Shown: positions 18,720 through 28,686, counted from the stretch's first letter. The stretch: 64,000 nucleotides of DNA from Tautonia marina (GCF_009177065.1 NZ_WEZF01000022.1:1-64000), one strand, 5' to 3'. Notes: generated by a model from the sequence alone, not told the origin. Made by a program: numbers and translations.

Positions 18720-19106
18720 ATGACCTCGCCGTACAAACGTCGCAAGCCGTCGCTTATCCGCAACTTCTGGCTCTATCGCTACGTGATTGCCATTGCGTTT
18801 GTGCTGGGCGTCTTGCTCTGGTTCGTGGTCAGCAACAACGCCCGCGTCGAGGTTTCGTTTCCGTTTGGAATGGGATCGCTGAGTAGTTCGACCGGAATCA
18901 TTATTCTGCTCAGCGCGATGGCAGGGTCTCTGCTGACCATGCTGGCGATGGGTGTGCTGTATGCGCTCAGACGTCTCAAGGCAGGGGTGGAGTCGGCCGA
19001 ATTTGAGAAAGACAGCGTGACGTTCGATGACGAGCTTCCTCCTTCGGATTATGCCTCGAAGGCTCCCGAGGGGTTCGATCAGTCGTCCTGGTCGGATCGA
19101 AGCTAG
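18720..19106 (+). CDS. LapA-like small membrane protein
   Basis: From ATG 18720 (AGGAG upstream) the product is 128 residues with two transmembrane helices (about residues 20-40 and 58-85). Between them is 'NNARVEVSFPFGMGSLSSS', the arrangement of lipopolysaccharide-assembly LapA (DUF1049) proteins. The C-terminal 40 residues are acidic and probably cytoplasmic. LapA proteins in other bacteria work in envelope assembly, but the exact role here is inference. An ATG at 18672 would add 16 residues without family support. Confidence 0.7.
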   Translation: MTSPYKRRKPSLIRNFWLYRYVIAIAFVLGVLLWFVVSNNARVEVSFPFGMGSLSSSTGIIILLSAMAGSLLTMLAMGVLYALRRLKAGVESAEFEKDSVTFDDELPPSDYASKAPEGFDQSSWSDRS

Positions 19107-19299
19107 GCACCGTGCGAGGCAATGCGGACTTGTTCTGGGGTTCTCCCATTTGACACCCGAACGAGTGGCCTGCACGGTTGACTCATCGATCGGGATCGCA
19201 ATCGGCCGGGATGGGGTCGGATGGTCGGGGGGAGCCCGCCTCGAAGCCCGCCCCTTTTGGATTTCCGCCTCGGACCACCGACCCCAGGGCGCCGGACTC

Positions 19300-19965
19300 A
19301 TGACCGTCTTGATCCGATACCGACGGTTGAATGTCGCCTGGCTGCTGGCCGCCTTGATCGCACTTCCCGCGCTGGGATGCTCTGGCGGCAGCGGAGGGAA
19401 ATTTGCCTTGAATCCGAGGCGGGTGGCGATTCGGGAACAACTCAGCCGGCTCGAATTCCAGAATCAGCAACTTAAAGATCAACTGAAGGTCGCCCAGCAG
19501 GAATCGAAACGCCTGACCAACGACCTGCAACTGGCCGAGATCGATAACCGCGATCTCGAACGCCGGGTCGATAGCTTCCGAACGCAACTGGGCCTGCGGG
19601 GATCGTCCGATGAGACGCTCGACGTGGCCCGCCCGTTCCCAGACACCAATCGTCCTGAATCGGGCACCACTCGCCCGGCCGCCCAGCCGCCGACCCGAGC
19701 TCCCTTTACTCGGATTCCCAATCCATCGGCCATCGACGTCTCTCCGCCGCCGGGCCCTTCGGCCGAGGAGTTCTACGGCATTCGCCGGTCGCCGTCTTAC
19801 GATCAGCAGACTCGCCCTCAGATCGAGCCGCCGCCGGTGCAGTATTTCGACCTGAGCCCGTCGGTTTCGGTGGGACGCACGAACCTGGATGTCCGGTCCG
19901 ATGTGACTTCCTCAAACTGGTCGCCGATCTCGGTGGGAGGTTCGTCTCGCATGACGCGGTACTGA
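19300..19965 (+). CDS. Coiled-coil lipoprotein of unknown function
   Basis: The product is 221 residues with a lipoprotein signal (lipobox LPALGC, Cys27). Residues 40-95 form a strong heptad-type coiled coil ('QLSRLEFQNQQLKDQLKVAQ' onward). The rest is a Pro/Ser/Arg-rich, probably disordered tail of about 120 residues. It resembles planctomycete lipoproteins that may link membrane and wall, but I do not recognise a named family. The start was chosen because only ATG 19300 places the signal peptide at the N-terminus. It stands 193 bases after the LapA-like gene on the same strand. Confidence 0.75.
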   Translation: MTVLIRYRRLNVAWLLAALIALPALGCSGGSGGKFALNPRRVAIREQLSRLEFQNQQLKDQLKVAQQESKRLTNDLQLAEIDNRDLERRVDSFRTQLGLRGSSDETLDVARPFPDTNRPESGTTRPAAQPPTRAPFTRIPNPSAIDVSPPPGPSAEEFYGIRRSPSYDQQTRPQIEPPPVQYFDLSPSVSVGRTNLDVRSDVTSSNWSPISVGGSSRMTRY

Positions 19966-20009
19966 TAGGAAAGGTTCATCGCTCGACCTCGAGTTCCCTT
20001 CCACTCTCG

Positions 20010-20059
20010 TGTCTTGATCGAATGAGCGATTCGGCGACGGAGCCGGCCGGATCAAGACA
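20010..20059 (+). promoter_or_regulatory. 10-bp inverted repeat upstream of hisH
   Basis: TGTCTTGATC at 20010-20019 pairs perfectly with GATCAAGACA at 20050-20059. The 30-base interior can form a second short stem (CGGC 20032-20035 with GCCG 20042-20045). The element lies between the lipoprotein stop (19965) and the hisH start (20143). It could be a terminator for the upstream gene, a leader structure, or a protein-binding palindrome. I see no T-box or His-leader peptide nearby. Confidence 0.5.
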
Positions 20060-20142
20060 GGAAGGGGCCTCTCCTGGTAGATTGGATGACCGTTGTGGAC
20101 GCCAGGAGTTGAGACGTCGGGACGAGACGGGACGGTCGGCGG

Positions 20143-20748
20143 ATGATCGCGATTATCGACTACGGAATGGGCAACCTGCGGAGCGTGCAGAAAGCGATCG
20201 AGGCCGTCGGGCATGAGGCCGTCGTGTCGAGCGATCCGGACGTTGTGGGCAAAGCCGACAAGGTGATCTTGCCGGGTGTTGGCGCGTTCGAAGACGCCAT
20301 GGCCGAGCTGAACCGGACCGGCCTGGGAGAAGCCTTCCGCGATCGAGTTGCGTCGGGAGCGCCCGCGCTGGGAGTATGCCTCGGCTTGCAACTGCTCTTC
20401 GACGAGAGCTTCGAGGACGGTCACCATCAGGGGCTCGGTCTGGTCGCGGGAAAGGTGGTGCGGTTTGAACCAAAACCGGGCCTGAAGGTGCCGCACATGG
20501 GCTGGAACACCTTGCGGGTGCTTCGGCCCGCCCCCTTGTTGAAGGGGTTGCCGGAGGAGCCCTCGGTCTACTTCGTGCATTCCTACTACGTCGTTCCCGA
20601 CGATCCGAGCGTCGTGGCAGCCGAGGCCGACTATCCGACCCCGTTTACGGCGATGATCTGGAAAGACAACCTGATGGCCTGCCAGTTTCATCCGGAAAAG
20701 AGTCAGACCCTCGGGCTGGCGATGTACCGGAACTTCGCCGAGCTGTAA
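20143..20748 (+). CDS. hisH: Imidazole glycerol phosphate synthase subunit HisH
   Basis: HisH is the glutamine amidotransferase subunit that feeds ammonia to HisF in histidine biosynthesis. The 201-residue product has the oxyanion-strand motif 'GVCLGLQLLFD' with the catalytic Cys, and 'CQFHPEKSQ' with the catalytic His-Glu pair. The opening 'MIAIIDYGMGNLRSVQKAIE' is also typical. Length matches the family (about 200). hisA follows after 143 bases on the same strand. hisF is not in this window. Confidence 0.95.
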   Translation: MIAIIDYGMGNLRSVQKAIEAVGHEAVVSSDPDVVGKADKVILPGVGAFEDAMAELNRTGLGEAFRDRVASGAPALGVCLGLQLLFDESFEDGHHQGLGLVAGKVVRFEPKPGLKVPHMGWNTLRVLRPAPLLKGLPEEPSVYFVHSYYVVPDDPSVVAAEADYPTPFTAMIWKDNLMACQFHPEKSQTLGLAMYRNFAEL

Positions 20749-20891
20749 GCCTGGGGCCCGTCGTGCTCCGTCGCCCAGGGAGATCACGACGCGGAAGGAG
20801 CCTTGGTCCTTGCGGTGAGGTCCGGGGCGGGATATAGATTCGAAAGATGAGGTCTGGTCAGGTCAGACCAGCCGAAGGGATTGGGACGCCG

Positions 20892-21614
20892 ATGCAAGTC
20901 ATCCCGGCCATTGATTTGAGAGGGGGCCGTTGCGTCCGCCTCGTTCAGGGAGATTACGACCGGGAGACGGTCTTCGGGGAAGATCCGGCGGCAATGGCCG
21001 AGCACTGGGTCGCCGAAGGGGCCACCCGGCTGCACCTGGTTGACCTCGACGGCGCGAAACTGGGCCGTCCGGCAAACGTGGAGAGTGTCCGGGCGATCCT
21101 TGATCGCGTCGATGTCCCGTGTCAGTTGGGTGGCGGCGTCCGAGACGAAGCGACCCTGACGGCCTGGCTCGATGCCGGGCTGGAACGGGTGATCGTCGGC
21201 ACGCAAGCCCTGAAAGACCCGGCCTGGTTCGCAACGATGGCCGAACGGTTCCCCGGCCGCCTGATCCTCGGCCTCGACGCCAAGGATGGGCGGGTGGCGA
21301 CCGCCGGCTGGCTCGACGTGTCCTCGGTGGAGGCGACGAGCCTGGCCGAGGGTTTCGATGCGCTGCCATTGGCCGCGATCATCTACACCGACATCGCTCG
21401 TGACGGCATGCTCGAAGGGCCGAACCTTGAGGCCACCGGAGCGCTTGCCGATCGCCTGAAGACGCCGGTGATTGCCTCTGGGGGCGTGAGCACTCTGGAG
21501 GATCTGGAACGCCTGGCGACCCTGCCCGTGGCGGGCGTGATCGTCGGGCGGGCCTTGTACGACGGTCGTTTCCGGCTGTGCGAAGCTCGGGAACGTGCCG
21601 GCGACCGCTCTTAA
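20892..21614 (+). CDS. hisA: Phosphoribosylformimino-5-aminoimidazole carboxamide ribotide isomerase HisA
   Basis: HisA opens the ribose ring of ProFAR to give PRFAR, the substrate of HisF-HisH. The 240-residue TIM-barrel protein starts 'MQVIPAIDLRGGRCVRLVQGDY' with the first catalytic Asp in AIDL. It has 'QLGGGVRDEATL', the second catalytic Asp in 'YTDIARDGML' and 'IASGGVSTLEDL'. ATG 20892 is the family start; the upstream ATG at 20847 would add 15 unmatched residues. The gap before it has a 6-bp stem (CTGGTC/GACCAG) close to the start. Confidence 0.95.
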   Translation: MQVIPAIDLRGGRCVRLVQGDYDRETVFGEDPAAMAEHWVAEGATRLHLVDLDGAKLGRPANVESVRAILDRVDVPCQLGGGVRDEATLTAWLDAGLERVIVGTQALKDPAWFATMAERFPGRLILGLDAKDGRVATAGWLDVSSVEATSLAEGFDALPLAAIIYTDIARDGMLEGPNLEATGALADRLKTPVIASGGVSTLEDLERLATLPVAGVIVGRALYDGRFRLCEARERAGDRS

Positions 21615-21676
21615 CTCCCCAGTGGCGGGAAGCCTTGGGTTTCTCGGGCTCTCCCGCGATTCGGGCCGAAGGCGAT

Positions 21677-21706
21677 CGCCGGATCTTTGCTTTTCCAAAT
21701 CCGGCG
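21677..21706 (+). terminator. Hairpin between hisA and the EF-G2 gene
   Basis: CGCCGGAT (21677-21684) pairs perfectly with ATCCGGCG (21699-21706) around a T/C-rich 14-base loop. An alternative pairing extends the stem through TTTG and CAAA. It lies 62 bases after hisA and 43 bases before the next start. No T run follows, so it could be a processing or leader hairpin rather than a true terminator. Confidence 0.45.
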
Positions 21707-21749
21707 GGTCGAACTTCCAACGCGACCCACCCCAGAGGGGGGGACAGCC

Positions 21750-23867
21750 ATGGCATCGGGCTCGTATCACATCGAAGACATTCGCAATATCGCCCTGGCA
21801 GGACACGGGGCGTCGGCCAAGACCAGCCTCGCCGACGCCCTGCTCTTTGCGGCTGGACTGGCCCCCCGGCGCGGGTCGGTCGACGAGGGCACGAGCCTGC
21901 TCGACGTCGACGATGAAGAAAAGCGCCGTCATTTTTCGATCGATAGCCACCTGCTCCACCTGGAGTGGGACGGGAAGCAAATCCACCTGATCGACTCTCC
22001 CGGCTACCCCGATTTCATCGGTAGTGCGCTGGGGGCGATTTCGGCGGTTGAGAACGTGTTGATCACCGTGTCGGCTCCGGTGGGGATCGAGGTCAACACC
22101 CGTCGATTGTTCCTGGAGTCGGGCCGGCTCGGCCGAGGACGGTTCATCGCCCTGACGAAGATGGACGCCGACAACGTCGATTACATTCGCGATCTGGAGT
22201 CGATTCGAGAGACGTTCGGTCCCGAATGCGTGCCGTTCAACGTGCCGATCGGCGTCGGGGCCGACTTCAAGGGGGTGGTCGATGTGTTGAACCCGCCGGC
22301 TGAGGTGCCGGACGGGTGCCCGATGTCTCCGGACGAGGCCGCTCGAATCGTCATCGAGCAGATCGTCGATGAAGACGAGGAATTGACCAACCGGTATCTC
22401 GAAGGGGACTCGATCGCGATCGACGAGCTGCGCAAGGCGGCCCACGACGGCATCCTGCGCGGGCATATCGTGCCGGTCGTGTGCCTGTGCAGTAAGAACG
22501 ATATCGGGATCAAGGAGTTGCTCGACCTTCTGGCGACCTGCGGCCTGAGCCCGGCGGACATTCACCGCTTCGGCTTCCCCGCCCAGCCGGGATCGATCGA
22601 GGCGGACGCGGCGACCCCACACGACGGCGAGGACGAGGAGGAGGTCGAAATCGACCCGACGGAAGACGGCGACCTGGTCGCTCAGGTCTTCAAAACGGCG
22701 ATCGACCCGTTTATGGGGAAACTCAGCTTCATGCGGATCATCTCCGGCAAGCTGACCCCGGACACCCCCCTGGTGAACCTCCGAACCGGCAAGGCCAACA
22801 AGCCGGGCCACCTGTACGTGGTACAAGGCAAGCAGCACGAGGAAGTGGGCGAGGCGATTGCCGGCGACATTGTGGCGGTGGCGAAGTTCGAAGACCTGCA
22901 CATTTCCGACACGGTGACCAACGGCGGCCAGCACAGCGCTCCTCACGTCGTCTTGAAGCCGATCAACTTCCCCGCGCCGATGGTCCCTCGGGCCGTCCAG
23001 CCGAAGGCCCGCGAGGACGAGGCAAAGATCGCCGCCAGCCTGGCGAAGATGGCCGAGGAAGACCCGACCTTCACCTATCGCCGTGACGAGCAAACGCATG
23101 AACTTGTCATCAATGGTATGAGCGATCTGCACCTTGACGTGATCTTGCAGCGGTTGAAGAACCGCTACAAGCTCGATGTCGAGACGCACATTCCGCATGT
23201 GCCGTACCTGGAGTCGATCACCGCTCCGGCCGAGGCGGATTATCGGCACAAGAAGCAGACCGGCGGCCGGGGGCAGTTTGCCGAGGTCCACCTGCGCATC
23301 CGGCCTCTCGAACGGGGTGAAGGGTTCAAGTTTGTCGATGCGGTCAAGGGTGGCGTGATTCCCAACAACTACATTCCGGCCGTCGAAAAGGGCTGCCGAG
23401 AGCAAATGGCCAAGGGGGTCATGACCGGCAACCGCGTGGTGGATGTTGAAGTGGAAGTCCACTTCGGCAAGTATCACGATGTCGACAGCTCGGAAGCGGC
23501 CTTCAAGATCGCCTCGGCCGCCGCCTTCCGCAAGGCGTTCGAACAGGCCAGGCCCGCGCTTCTGGAGCCGGTCGTGTCGATGGAAGTGACCGTCCCTGGT
23601 GAGAAGTTCGGCGACGTCTCGGCCGACCTTTCAACCCGCCGCGGCCACATCACCGGCATGGACGCTTTGCCGGGCGGCCTTCAGATCATCAAGGCGACGG
23701 TCCCGCTGGCCGAGGTGCTCTCGTACTCGTCGACCCTCAAGAGCATGACGGGCGGGCAGGGGTCGTACGTCCTCGAATTCCACTCGTATCAACCCGTGCC
23801 GGCGCATGTGCAACAACAAATCGTTGACAAGTATCAGAAGAGCCGGACAGGAGTGGAGGAGGAGTGA
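21750..23867 (+). CDS. Elongation factor G-like GTPase (EF-G2 type)
   Basis: This 705-residue protein has all five EF-G domains but belongs to the divergent EF-G2 group. It starts 'YHIEDIRNIALAGHG', and the EF-G2-style G3 motif reads DSPGYPDF instead of DTPGHVDF. The G4 motif is TKMD (136-139) instead of NKMD. The P-loop reads GHGASAKT (18-25), with Ala where a Gly precedes the Lys. Domain IV has 'TGGRGQFAEVHLRIRPLERG' and domain V has 'MSGxxx'-like 'GHITGMDALPGGLQIIKA'. Canonical EF-G drives translocation; EF-G2 proteins often have weak or different GTPase roles. ATG 21750 follows GAGGGGG. Confidence 0.92.
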   Translation: MASGSYHIEDIRNIALAGHGASAKTSLADALLFAAGLAPRRGSVDEGTSLLDVDDEEKRRHFSIDSHLLHLEWDGKQIHLIDSPGYPDFIGSALGAISAVENVLITVSAPVGIEVNTRRLFLESGRLGRGRFIALTKMDADNVDYIRDLESIRETFGPECVPFNVPIGVGADFKGVVDVLNPPAEVPDGCPMSPDEAARIVIEQIVDEDEELTNRYLEGDSIAIDELRKAAHDGILRGHIVPVVCLCSKNDIGIKELLDLLATCGLSPADIHRFGFPAQPGSIEADAATPHDGEDEEEVEIDPTEDGDLVAQVFKTAIDPFMGKLSFMRIISGKLTPDTPLVNLRTGKANKPGHLYVVQGKQHEEVGEAIAGDIVAVAKFEDLHISDTVTNGGQHSAPHVVLKPINFPAPMVPRAVQPKAREDEAKIAASLAKMAEEDPTFTYRRDEQTHELVINGMSDLHLDVILQRLKNRYKLDVETHIPHVPYLESITAPAEADYRHKKQTGGRGQFAEVHLRIRPLERGEGFKFVDAVKGGVIPNNYIPAVEKGCREQMAKGVMTGNRVVDVEVEVHFGKYHDVDSSEAAFKIASAAAFRKAFEQARPALLEPVVSMEVTVPGEKFGDVSADLSTRRGHITGMDALPGGLQIIKATVPLAEVLSYSSTLKSMTGGQGSYVLEFHSYQPVPAHVQQQIVDKYQKSRTGVEEE

Positions 23868-23906
23868 TCTCCTTTCACGGATGATCTGAACCTGACGCAC
23901 CAATCG

Positions 23907-23938
23907 AAGGCCGGGCGAGCGACGACTCGTCCGGCCTT
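23907..23938. terminator. Terminator-like hairpin between EF-G2 and metH
   Basis: AAGGCCGG (23907-23914) pairs with CCGGCCTT (23931-23938), with an inner CGAG/CTCG pairing. It sits between two convergent gene ends (23867 and 23985), as expected of a bidirectional terminator. The plus-strand tail is only TTTGG. Confidence 0.6.
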
Positions 23939-23984
23939 TGGCATTGGGTTTCCCATCACTGAACGATGAGACGCTTCAGCGCGG

Positions 23985-26900
23985 TCAATCCGGATCGTAG
24001 GAGAGGTTCGGGGAGAGCCAGCGTTCGGCCTCGGCAAGGGTCATCCCTTTGCGGCGGGCGTAGTCCTGAACCTGGTCACGGGTGATCATATCGACGGCGA
24101 AGTAGCGGGCCTCGGGGTGGGCGAAGTAGAAGCCGGAAACCGAGGCGGCGGGCCACATGGCGCAGCTTTCGGTGAGACGGATGCCCGTGGCAGCCTCGGC
24201 GTCGAGCAGTTGCCAGAGGGTACGCTTCTCGGTGTGGTCGGGGCAGGCCGGATAGCCGGGAGCGGGGCGGATGCCGCGGTAGCGCTCGTCAATCAGATCA
24301 TCGTTGGAAAGGTTCTCGGATCGTCCGAAGCCCCAGTCGATCCGGGCCTGTCGGTGGAGGCATTCCGCGAACGCCTCGGCGAAGCGATCGGCGAGCGCCT
24401 TGACCATGATGGCGTTGTAGTCGTCGTGGTCGGCCTCGAAACGGGAGACGATGGGGTCGATGCCGAGGCCGGCGGTCACGGCGAAGGCGCCGATCGTGTC
24501 CAAGCGGCCCGACTCGACCGGGGCGATGTAGTCGGCCAGCGACCGAAAACACTCCTGCCCCTGCCGCTGCCATTGCTGCCGGAGGCAGTGGAAGCGGAAC
24601 CGCTCGGAGGATCGCAGCTCATCCGAGTAGACGATGATGTCGTCCCCCTCGGAATTGGCCGGGAAGAAGCCGTAGACGGCTCGGGCTTTCAGCTCGCCGT
24701 TCTTGATCAGATTCGAGAGCATGGCCTGAGCCTTCTCGAACAGATCGCGGGCCTCGGCGCCGACATAAGGATCTTCAAAAATCTTCGGATATTTCCCTTT
24801 TAGCTCCCAGGTGGAGAAGAAGGGGGACCAGTCAATAAACGGGACCAGATCGGCCAGCGGCATCTCCTCGATGATTCGTTGGCCGAAGAACTCGGGGCGG
24901 GGGAGGTCAACGGTGGCCCAGTCGGTCGGGAAGCGGCGGCGAAGGGCCTCGGCGTAAGGAACGAGGTTCCGTTCGCGGCGCTTGCTGAACGCCTGACGTT
25001 CCTGTTCCTGGGCGGCTTGAATCTGATCGACGTATTCTTTCCTGGTGTCGTCTTTGCGGCTGAGGCGTTCGACGACGCCGACGGATCGGGAGGCGTCCTT
25101 GACGTGGACAACCGGGTTGTTGTAGGCCGGGGCGATCTTGACGGCGGTGTGCTTCGGGCTGGTCGTCGCGCCACCGATCAACAAGGGGATGGTGAAGCCC
25201 TCACGCTGCATCTCACGAGCGACGTGAACCATCTCGTCAAGCGAGGGGGTAATCAGGCCGGAAAGGCCGATCACATCCACCCCGTGTTTCTTGGCTTCGG
25301 CGAGAATTTTTTCACTCGGGCACATGACCCCGAGGTCGATCACCTCGTAATCGTTGCAGCCAAGGACGACGCCGACGATATTCTTGCCGATGTCGTGGAC
25401 ATCCCCCTTGACCGTCGCCATGAGGACCTTGCCACGGACCTGCACCCCTCCGGCAAGGCGCTTCTCCTCTTCCATGAAAGGGGTGAGGTACGCGACGGCC
25501 TTTTTCATCACACGGGCCGATTTGACGACCTGAGGCAGGAACATCTTGCCGGCGCCGAACAGGTCGCCAACGACGTTCATGCCGTCCATCAAGGGGCCTT
25601 CAATGACCTTCAATGGGGAACCGAGGTGCTGGCGGGCCTCCTCGGCGTCTTCCTCGACGAAATCGACAATCCCTTTAATCAGGGCATGTTCGATTCGCTT
25701 GGCGACAGGGGCATCGCGCCAGGAGAGATCCTGGGCCGTGGTTTTCTTGCCGGCGTCCTTGACCGACTCGGCGAACTCGGTGAGGCGGTCGGCGGCATCG
25801 GGGCGGCGATTGAGGAGAACGTCCTCGACCTTCTCACGGAGTTCGGGGGCGATTTCCTCGTACACTTCAAGCTGGCTGGGGTTGACGATCCCCATGTCCA
25901 GCCCGGCCTTGATGGCATGGTAGAGGAAGGCGGCGTTCATCGCCTCGCGGACGGTGTTGTTGCCGCGGTAAGAGAAGGAGACGTTCGAGACACCGCCGGA
26001 GGTCTTGGCCAGGGGGAGTCGCTGTTTCAGTTCCCGAACGGCTTCGATGAACTCGACGGCGTAATTGTTGTGCTCCTCGATCCCGGTGCCGACGGTGAGA
26101 ATGTTCGTGTCGAAGATGATGTCTTCGGGGGGGAATCCGACCTCCTCGGTCAGGAGTTTGTAGGCCCGTTCACAGATGGCGACCTTGTTCTCCTTGTCGA
26201 CGGCCTGGCCGGTTTCGTCGAAGGCCATGACGACGACGGCCGCGCCGAAGCGTCGGACCGTCCGGGCCTGTTCGAGGAATTTTTCCTCCCCTTCCTTCAG
26301 GCTGATCGAGTTGACGATCGCCTTGCCCTGGCAGCAGCGGAGCCCGGCCTCGATGACCTTGAAGTCGGAGCTGTCGATCATCACCGGAATGCGGGCGATG
26401 TCGGGCTCGGCGGCCAGCAGGTTGAGGAATCGGGTCATGGCCTTCGGGCCGTCGATGAGCCCTTCGTCCATGTTCACGTCGAGGATGTTCGCGCCGCCCT
26501 CAACCTGTTCACGGGCGACGGCGAGCGCCTCGTCGTAGTTCTCCTCGCGGATCAGGCGAGCGAACTTGCGAGAGCCGGTGATGTTCGTCCGCTCGCCGAT
26601 CATGATGAAGCCGCTGTCGGGGCGGATCGTCAGCGGTTCCTGCCCGGAGAGGCTCGTCCAGTGCTTTGACTTAGGACGAACGCGAGGCTTGGCCCCTTCG
26701 ACGGCCAGGGCGATCTGACGGATGTATTCCGGCGTCGTGCCACAGCAGCCGCCGATGATGTTCAGCCAGCCGTTGCGGGCGAACTCGCCGATGACTTCGG
26801 CCATCCGCTCGGGAGGGTCGTCGAAGTTGCCGAAACCGTCGGGCATGCCGGCGTTCGGGTGAGAGCTGACGTAACACGTGGCAACATTCGCCAACGATTC

Positions 26901-27689
26901 GAGGTACGGACGGAGTTCGTCGGCCCCGAGGGCGCAGTTGATGCCGACCGAGAGCAGCTCCATGTGCGAGACGGAGTGCCAGAAGGCCTCGATCGTCTGT
27001 CCCGAGAGGGTCCGGCCGCTCTTGTCGGTGATCGTGCCCGAGACCATCACCGGCAGGCGAATGCCGTGGCGTTCGAAGTACTGGTCGATGGCGTAGAGGC
27101 ACGCCTTCATGTTCAGGGTGTCGAAGCTCGTCTCGGGAAAGAGAATGTCGACCCCACCGGCGATGAGGCCGTCGACGGCCTCGGTGTAGGCGTCGACAAG
27201 CTGATCGAAGGTCACCCCTCGGTAGCCGGGGTCTTCGACCTTCGGAGAGATCGAGGCGGTCTTGTCGGTCGGGCCGATCGAGCCGGCAACGAAGCGGGGC
27301 TTGTCGGGGTTCAGAGCCGTCACCTCGTCGGCCACGCGGCGGGCGAGTTCGGCGGCGGCGCGGTTGATCTCGAAGCAATGGTCCTGAAGGCCGTAGTTCT
27401 CCATCGTCAGACGATTGGAGATGAAGGTGTTGGTCTCGATGATGTCGGCCCCGGCATCGAGATAGGCGCGATGGATCGCGGCGATGACGTCGGGACGGGT
27501 GATCGAGAGCAGGTCGTTGCAGCCTTTCAGGTCCTTCGGATGGTCGCGGAAGCGATCGCCGCGGAAGTCCTCTTCGGTCAACGAGTAGGTCTGGATCATG
27601 GTCCCCATGGCGCCGTCGAGCACCAAAACGCGCTGGGCGAGCAATTCTTCCAGAAGGGCTTGGGTGTCGATCCGCTCGGCATGGGACAT
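23985..27689 (-). CDS. metH: Cobalamin-dependent methionine synthase
   Basis: MetH transfers a methyl group from methyltetrahydrofolate to homocysteine via cobalamin. The 1234-residue protein has the full four-module plan. The homocysteine domain has zinc Cys residues in 'GINCALG' and '[10 protein letters not shown]'. The pterin domain opens '[17 protein letters not shown]'. The B12 cap and Rossmann fold carry the His ligand in '[18 protein letters not shown]'. The reactivation domain has '[15 protein letters not shown]'. ATG 27689 is chosen over 27701 because GAGGA abuts the latter. The size is standard for full-length MetH. An unusually long leader lies upstream. Confidence 0.97.
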   Translation of the reverse strand: MSHAERIDTQALLEELLAQRVLVLDGAMGTMIQTYSLTEEDFRGDRFRDHPKDLKGCNDLLSITRPDVIAAIHRAYLDAGADIIETNTFISNRLTMENYGLQDHCFEINRAAAELARRVADEVTALNPDKPRFVAGSIGPTDKTASISPKVEDPGYRGVTFDQLVDAYTEAVDGLIAGGVDILFPETSFDTLNMKACLYAIDQYFERHGIRLPVMVSGTITDKSGRTLSGQTIEAFWHSVSHMELLSVGINCALGADELRPYLESLANVATCYVSSHPNAGMPDGFGNFDDPPERMAEVIGEFARNGWLNIIGGCCGTTPEYIRQIALAVEGAKPRVRPKSKHWTSLSGQEPLTIRPDSGFIMIGERTNITGSRKFARLIREENYDEALAVAREQVEGGANILDVNMDEGLIDGPKAMTRFLNLLAAEPDIARIPVMIDSSDFKVIEAGLRCCQGKAIVNSISLKEGEEKFLEQARTVRRFGAAVVVMAFDETGQAVDKENKVAICERAYKLLTEEVGFPPEDIIFDTNILTVGTGIEEHNNYAVEFIEAVRELKQRLPLAKTSGGVSNVSFSYRGNNTVREAMNAAFLYHAIKAGLDMGIVNPSQLEVYEEIAPELREKVEDVLLNRRPDAADRLTEFAESVKDAGKKTTAQDLSWRDAPVAKRIEHALIKGIVDFVEEDAEEARQHLGSPLKVIEGPLMDGMNVVGDLFGAGKMFLPQVVKSARVMKKAVAYLTPFMEEEKRLAGGVQVRGKVLMATVKGDVHDIGKNIVGVVLGCNDYEVIDLGVMCPSEKILAEAKKHGVDVIGLSGLITPSLDEMVHVAREMQREGFTIPLLIGGATTSPKHTAVKIAPAYNNPVVHVKDASRSVGVVERLSRKDDTRKEYVDQIQAAQEQERQAFSKRRERNLVPYAEALRRRFPTDWATVDLPRPEFFGQRIIEEMPLADLVPFIDWSPFFSTWELKGKYPKIFEDPYVGAEARDLFEKAQAMLSNLIKNGELKARAVYGFFPANSEGDDIIVYSDELRSSERFRFHCLRQQWQRQGQECFRSLADYIAPVESGRLDTIGAFAVTAGLGIDPIVSRFEADHDDYNAIMVKALADRFAEAFAECLHRQARIDWGFGRSENLSNDDLIDERYRGIRPAPGYPACPDHTEKRTLWQLLDAEAATGIRLTESCAMWPAASVSGFYFAHPEARYFAVDMITRDQVQDYARRKGMTLAEAERWLSPNLSYDPD

Positions 27690-28044
27690 CGTGTGGTCCA
27701 TCCTCAGGACAGGGAGACGCGGGCCTGGAGCAACATCAGGAAACCGGCAGCGGAGGCGCAGCCCCTGGGGTGATCACCGATCGAGGACGAGGGGCCCCGC
27801 TGTCGGCGCCGACCCGAGGCAAAACCTATTGAGAACGACGCAGCGTTCGTCCGAGAAGGCGATGCATCGAGCCCTCCCTGGGAACACGCCTGGTTTCCCT
27901 CAAGGAACGGTACGGAATCGCCTCGGGGTCATCCCCTGCCGCCCCGACCGAAGTCCGCCGGGAGAGGCGATCTCTCCAGGAGGGCCGGAAACGTTCCTTC
28001 GATTCTTAGAAGTCCCTTAGTATCGGACCTTGGCAGTCGGGCTG
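27690..28044 (-). promoter_or_regulatory. 355-base metH leader region, hairpin-rich
   Basis: No gene is seen between the metH start and the end of the next minus-strand gene. The region holds several short stems: GGAGAG/CTCTCC at 27961-27966 and 27972-27977, GAACG/CGTTC near 27832-27847, GGGAA/TTCCC near 27880-27899, and GGGG/CCCC near 27925-27936. I looked for the cobalamin-riboswitch B12 box, the SAM-I core and the SAH core and did not recognise any. It may be an untranslated leader or simply promoter DNA. Confidence 0.4.
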
Positions 28045-28506
28045 TCAACGCGAGGTCAGGCCCGCGGCGTTTGCCAGCAACAGCACGACCACGAGGAGCA
28101 CCGCCCAGAAGCAGGTCTGGACCAGGGGCCGGGGACCGCGAAACCGTCGGGGCCGTTTCTCAACAATTCGCGCTGCCACGGCGGGGCAAACGTGCTGCGT
28201 CCAGCGGCCGAGCCGACCCGATCGACCACAATCGAGGCAGTGGTACCGAAACAGCCTCGGCAGAACAATCACCGCCAGGGCGGGCAGGACCACGAAGGCC
28301 AGAAACAACCCCAGGGGATCGCTCCGGCTCAGGACCACCAGGCGGATCGCTGCCAGCCAGAAGCCGATTCCAAGGAACCCGAGAAAGGGATTGGCCAGGA
28401 TCCTCCGGTACGCTCCCGGATGGACGACGATCGGCAAGGATCGTTCGGAGAGTTGGGGCCGAAAATCGGGATCGAGCGTCGGCGGAGGGGGGGCGAGTTG
28501 CTCCAC
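28045..28506 (-). CDS. Small membrane protein with zinc-ribbon-like motif
   Basis: From a GTG at 28506, preceded by GGAGAG with 8-base spacing, the product is about 153 residues. Two hydrophobic helices near residues 45-65 and 70-90 are followed by a cytoplasmic-looking 'YHCLDCGRSGRLGRWTQHVC' loop, whose three Cys could bind zinc. A last hydrophobic helix near the C-terminus ('TCFWAVLLVVVLLLANAAG') follows. I do not recognise the family. The frame runs far upstream across argB, but that part is antisense shadow. It is divergent from argB. Confidence 0.65.
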   Translation of the reverse strand: MEQLAPPPPTLDPDFRPQLSERSLPIVVHPGAYRRILANPFLGFLGIGFWLAAIRLVVLSRSDPLGLFLAFVVLPALAVIVLPRLFRYHCLDCGRSGRLGRWTQHVCPAVAARIVEKRPRRFRGPRPLVQTCFWAVLLVVVLLLANAAGLTSR

Positions 28507-28686
28507 GAAGGCGGCTCTCCGGAACGCGCCGGCCCGAGGTCGGTCAACGGTCCCTTTGCGTGATCGATCCGAAGGACGGGACAGCGTCTTCCTCCATCGA
28601 ACCACTTTACAAGGCGGGGGTCGTGACGGACAATCAAGTCTTCTGCTTTTCGGGGACTGCAACGGTACATCCGTCGAGGGCTCAGA

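Noticed and set aside
20784-23477. Long minus-strand frame (about 897 codons) opposite hisA and EF-G2
   Set aside because: It overlaps two clearly conserved genes and has no recognisable domains; the high GC content leaves few stops on the opposite strand.
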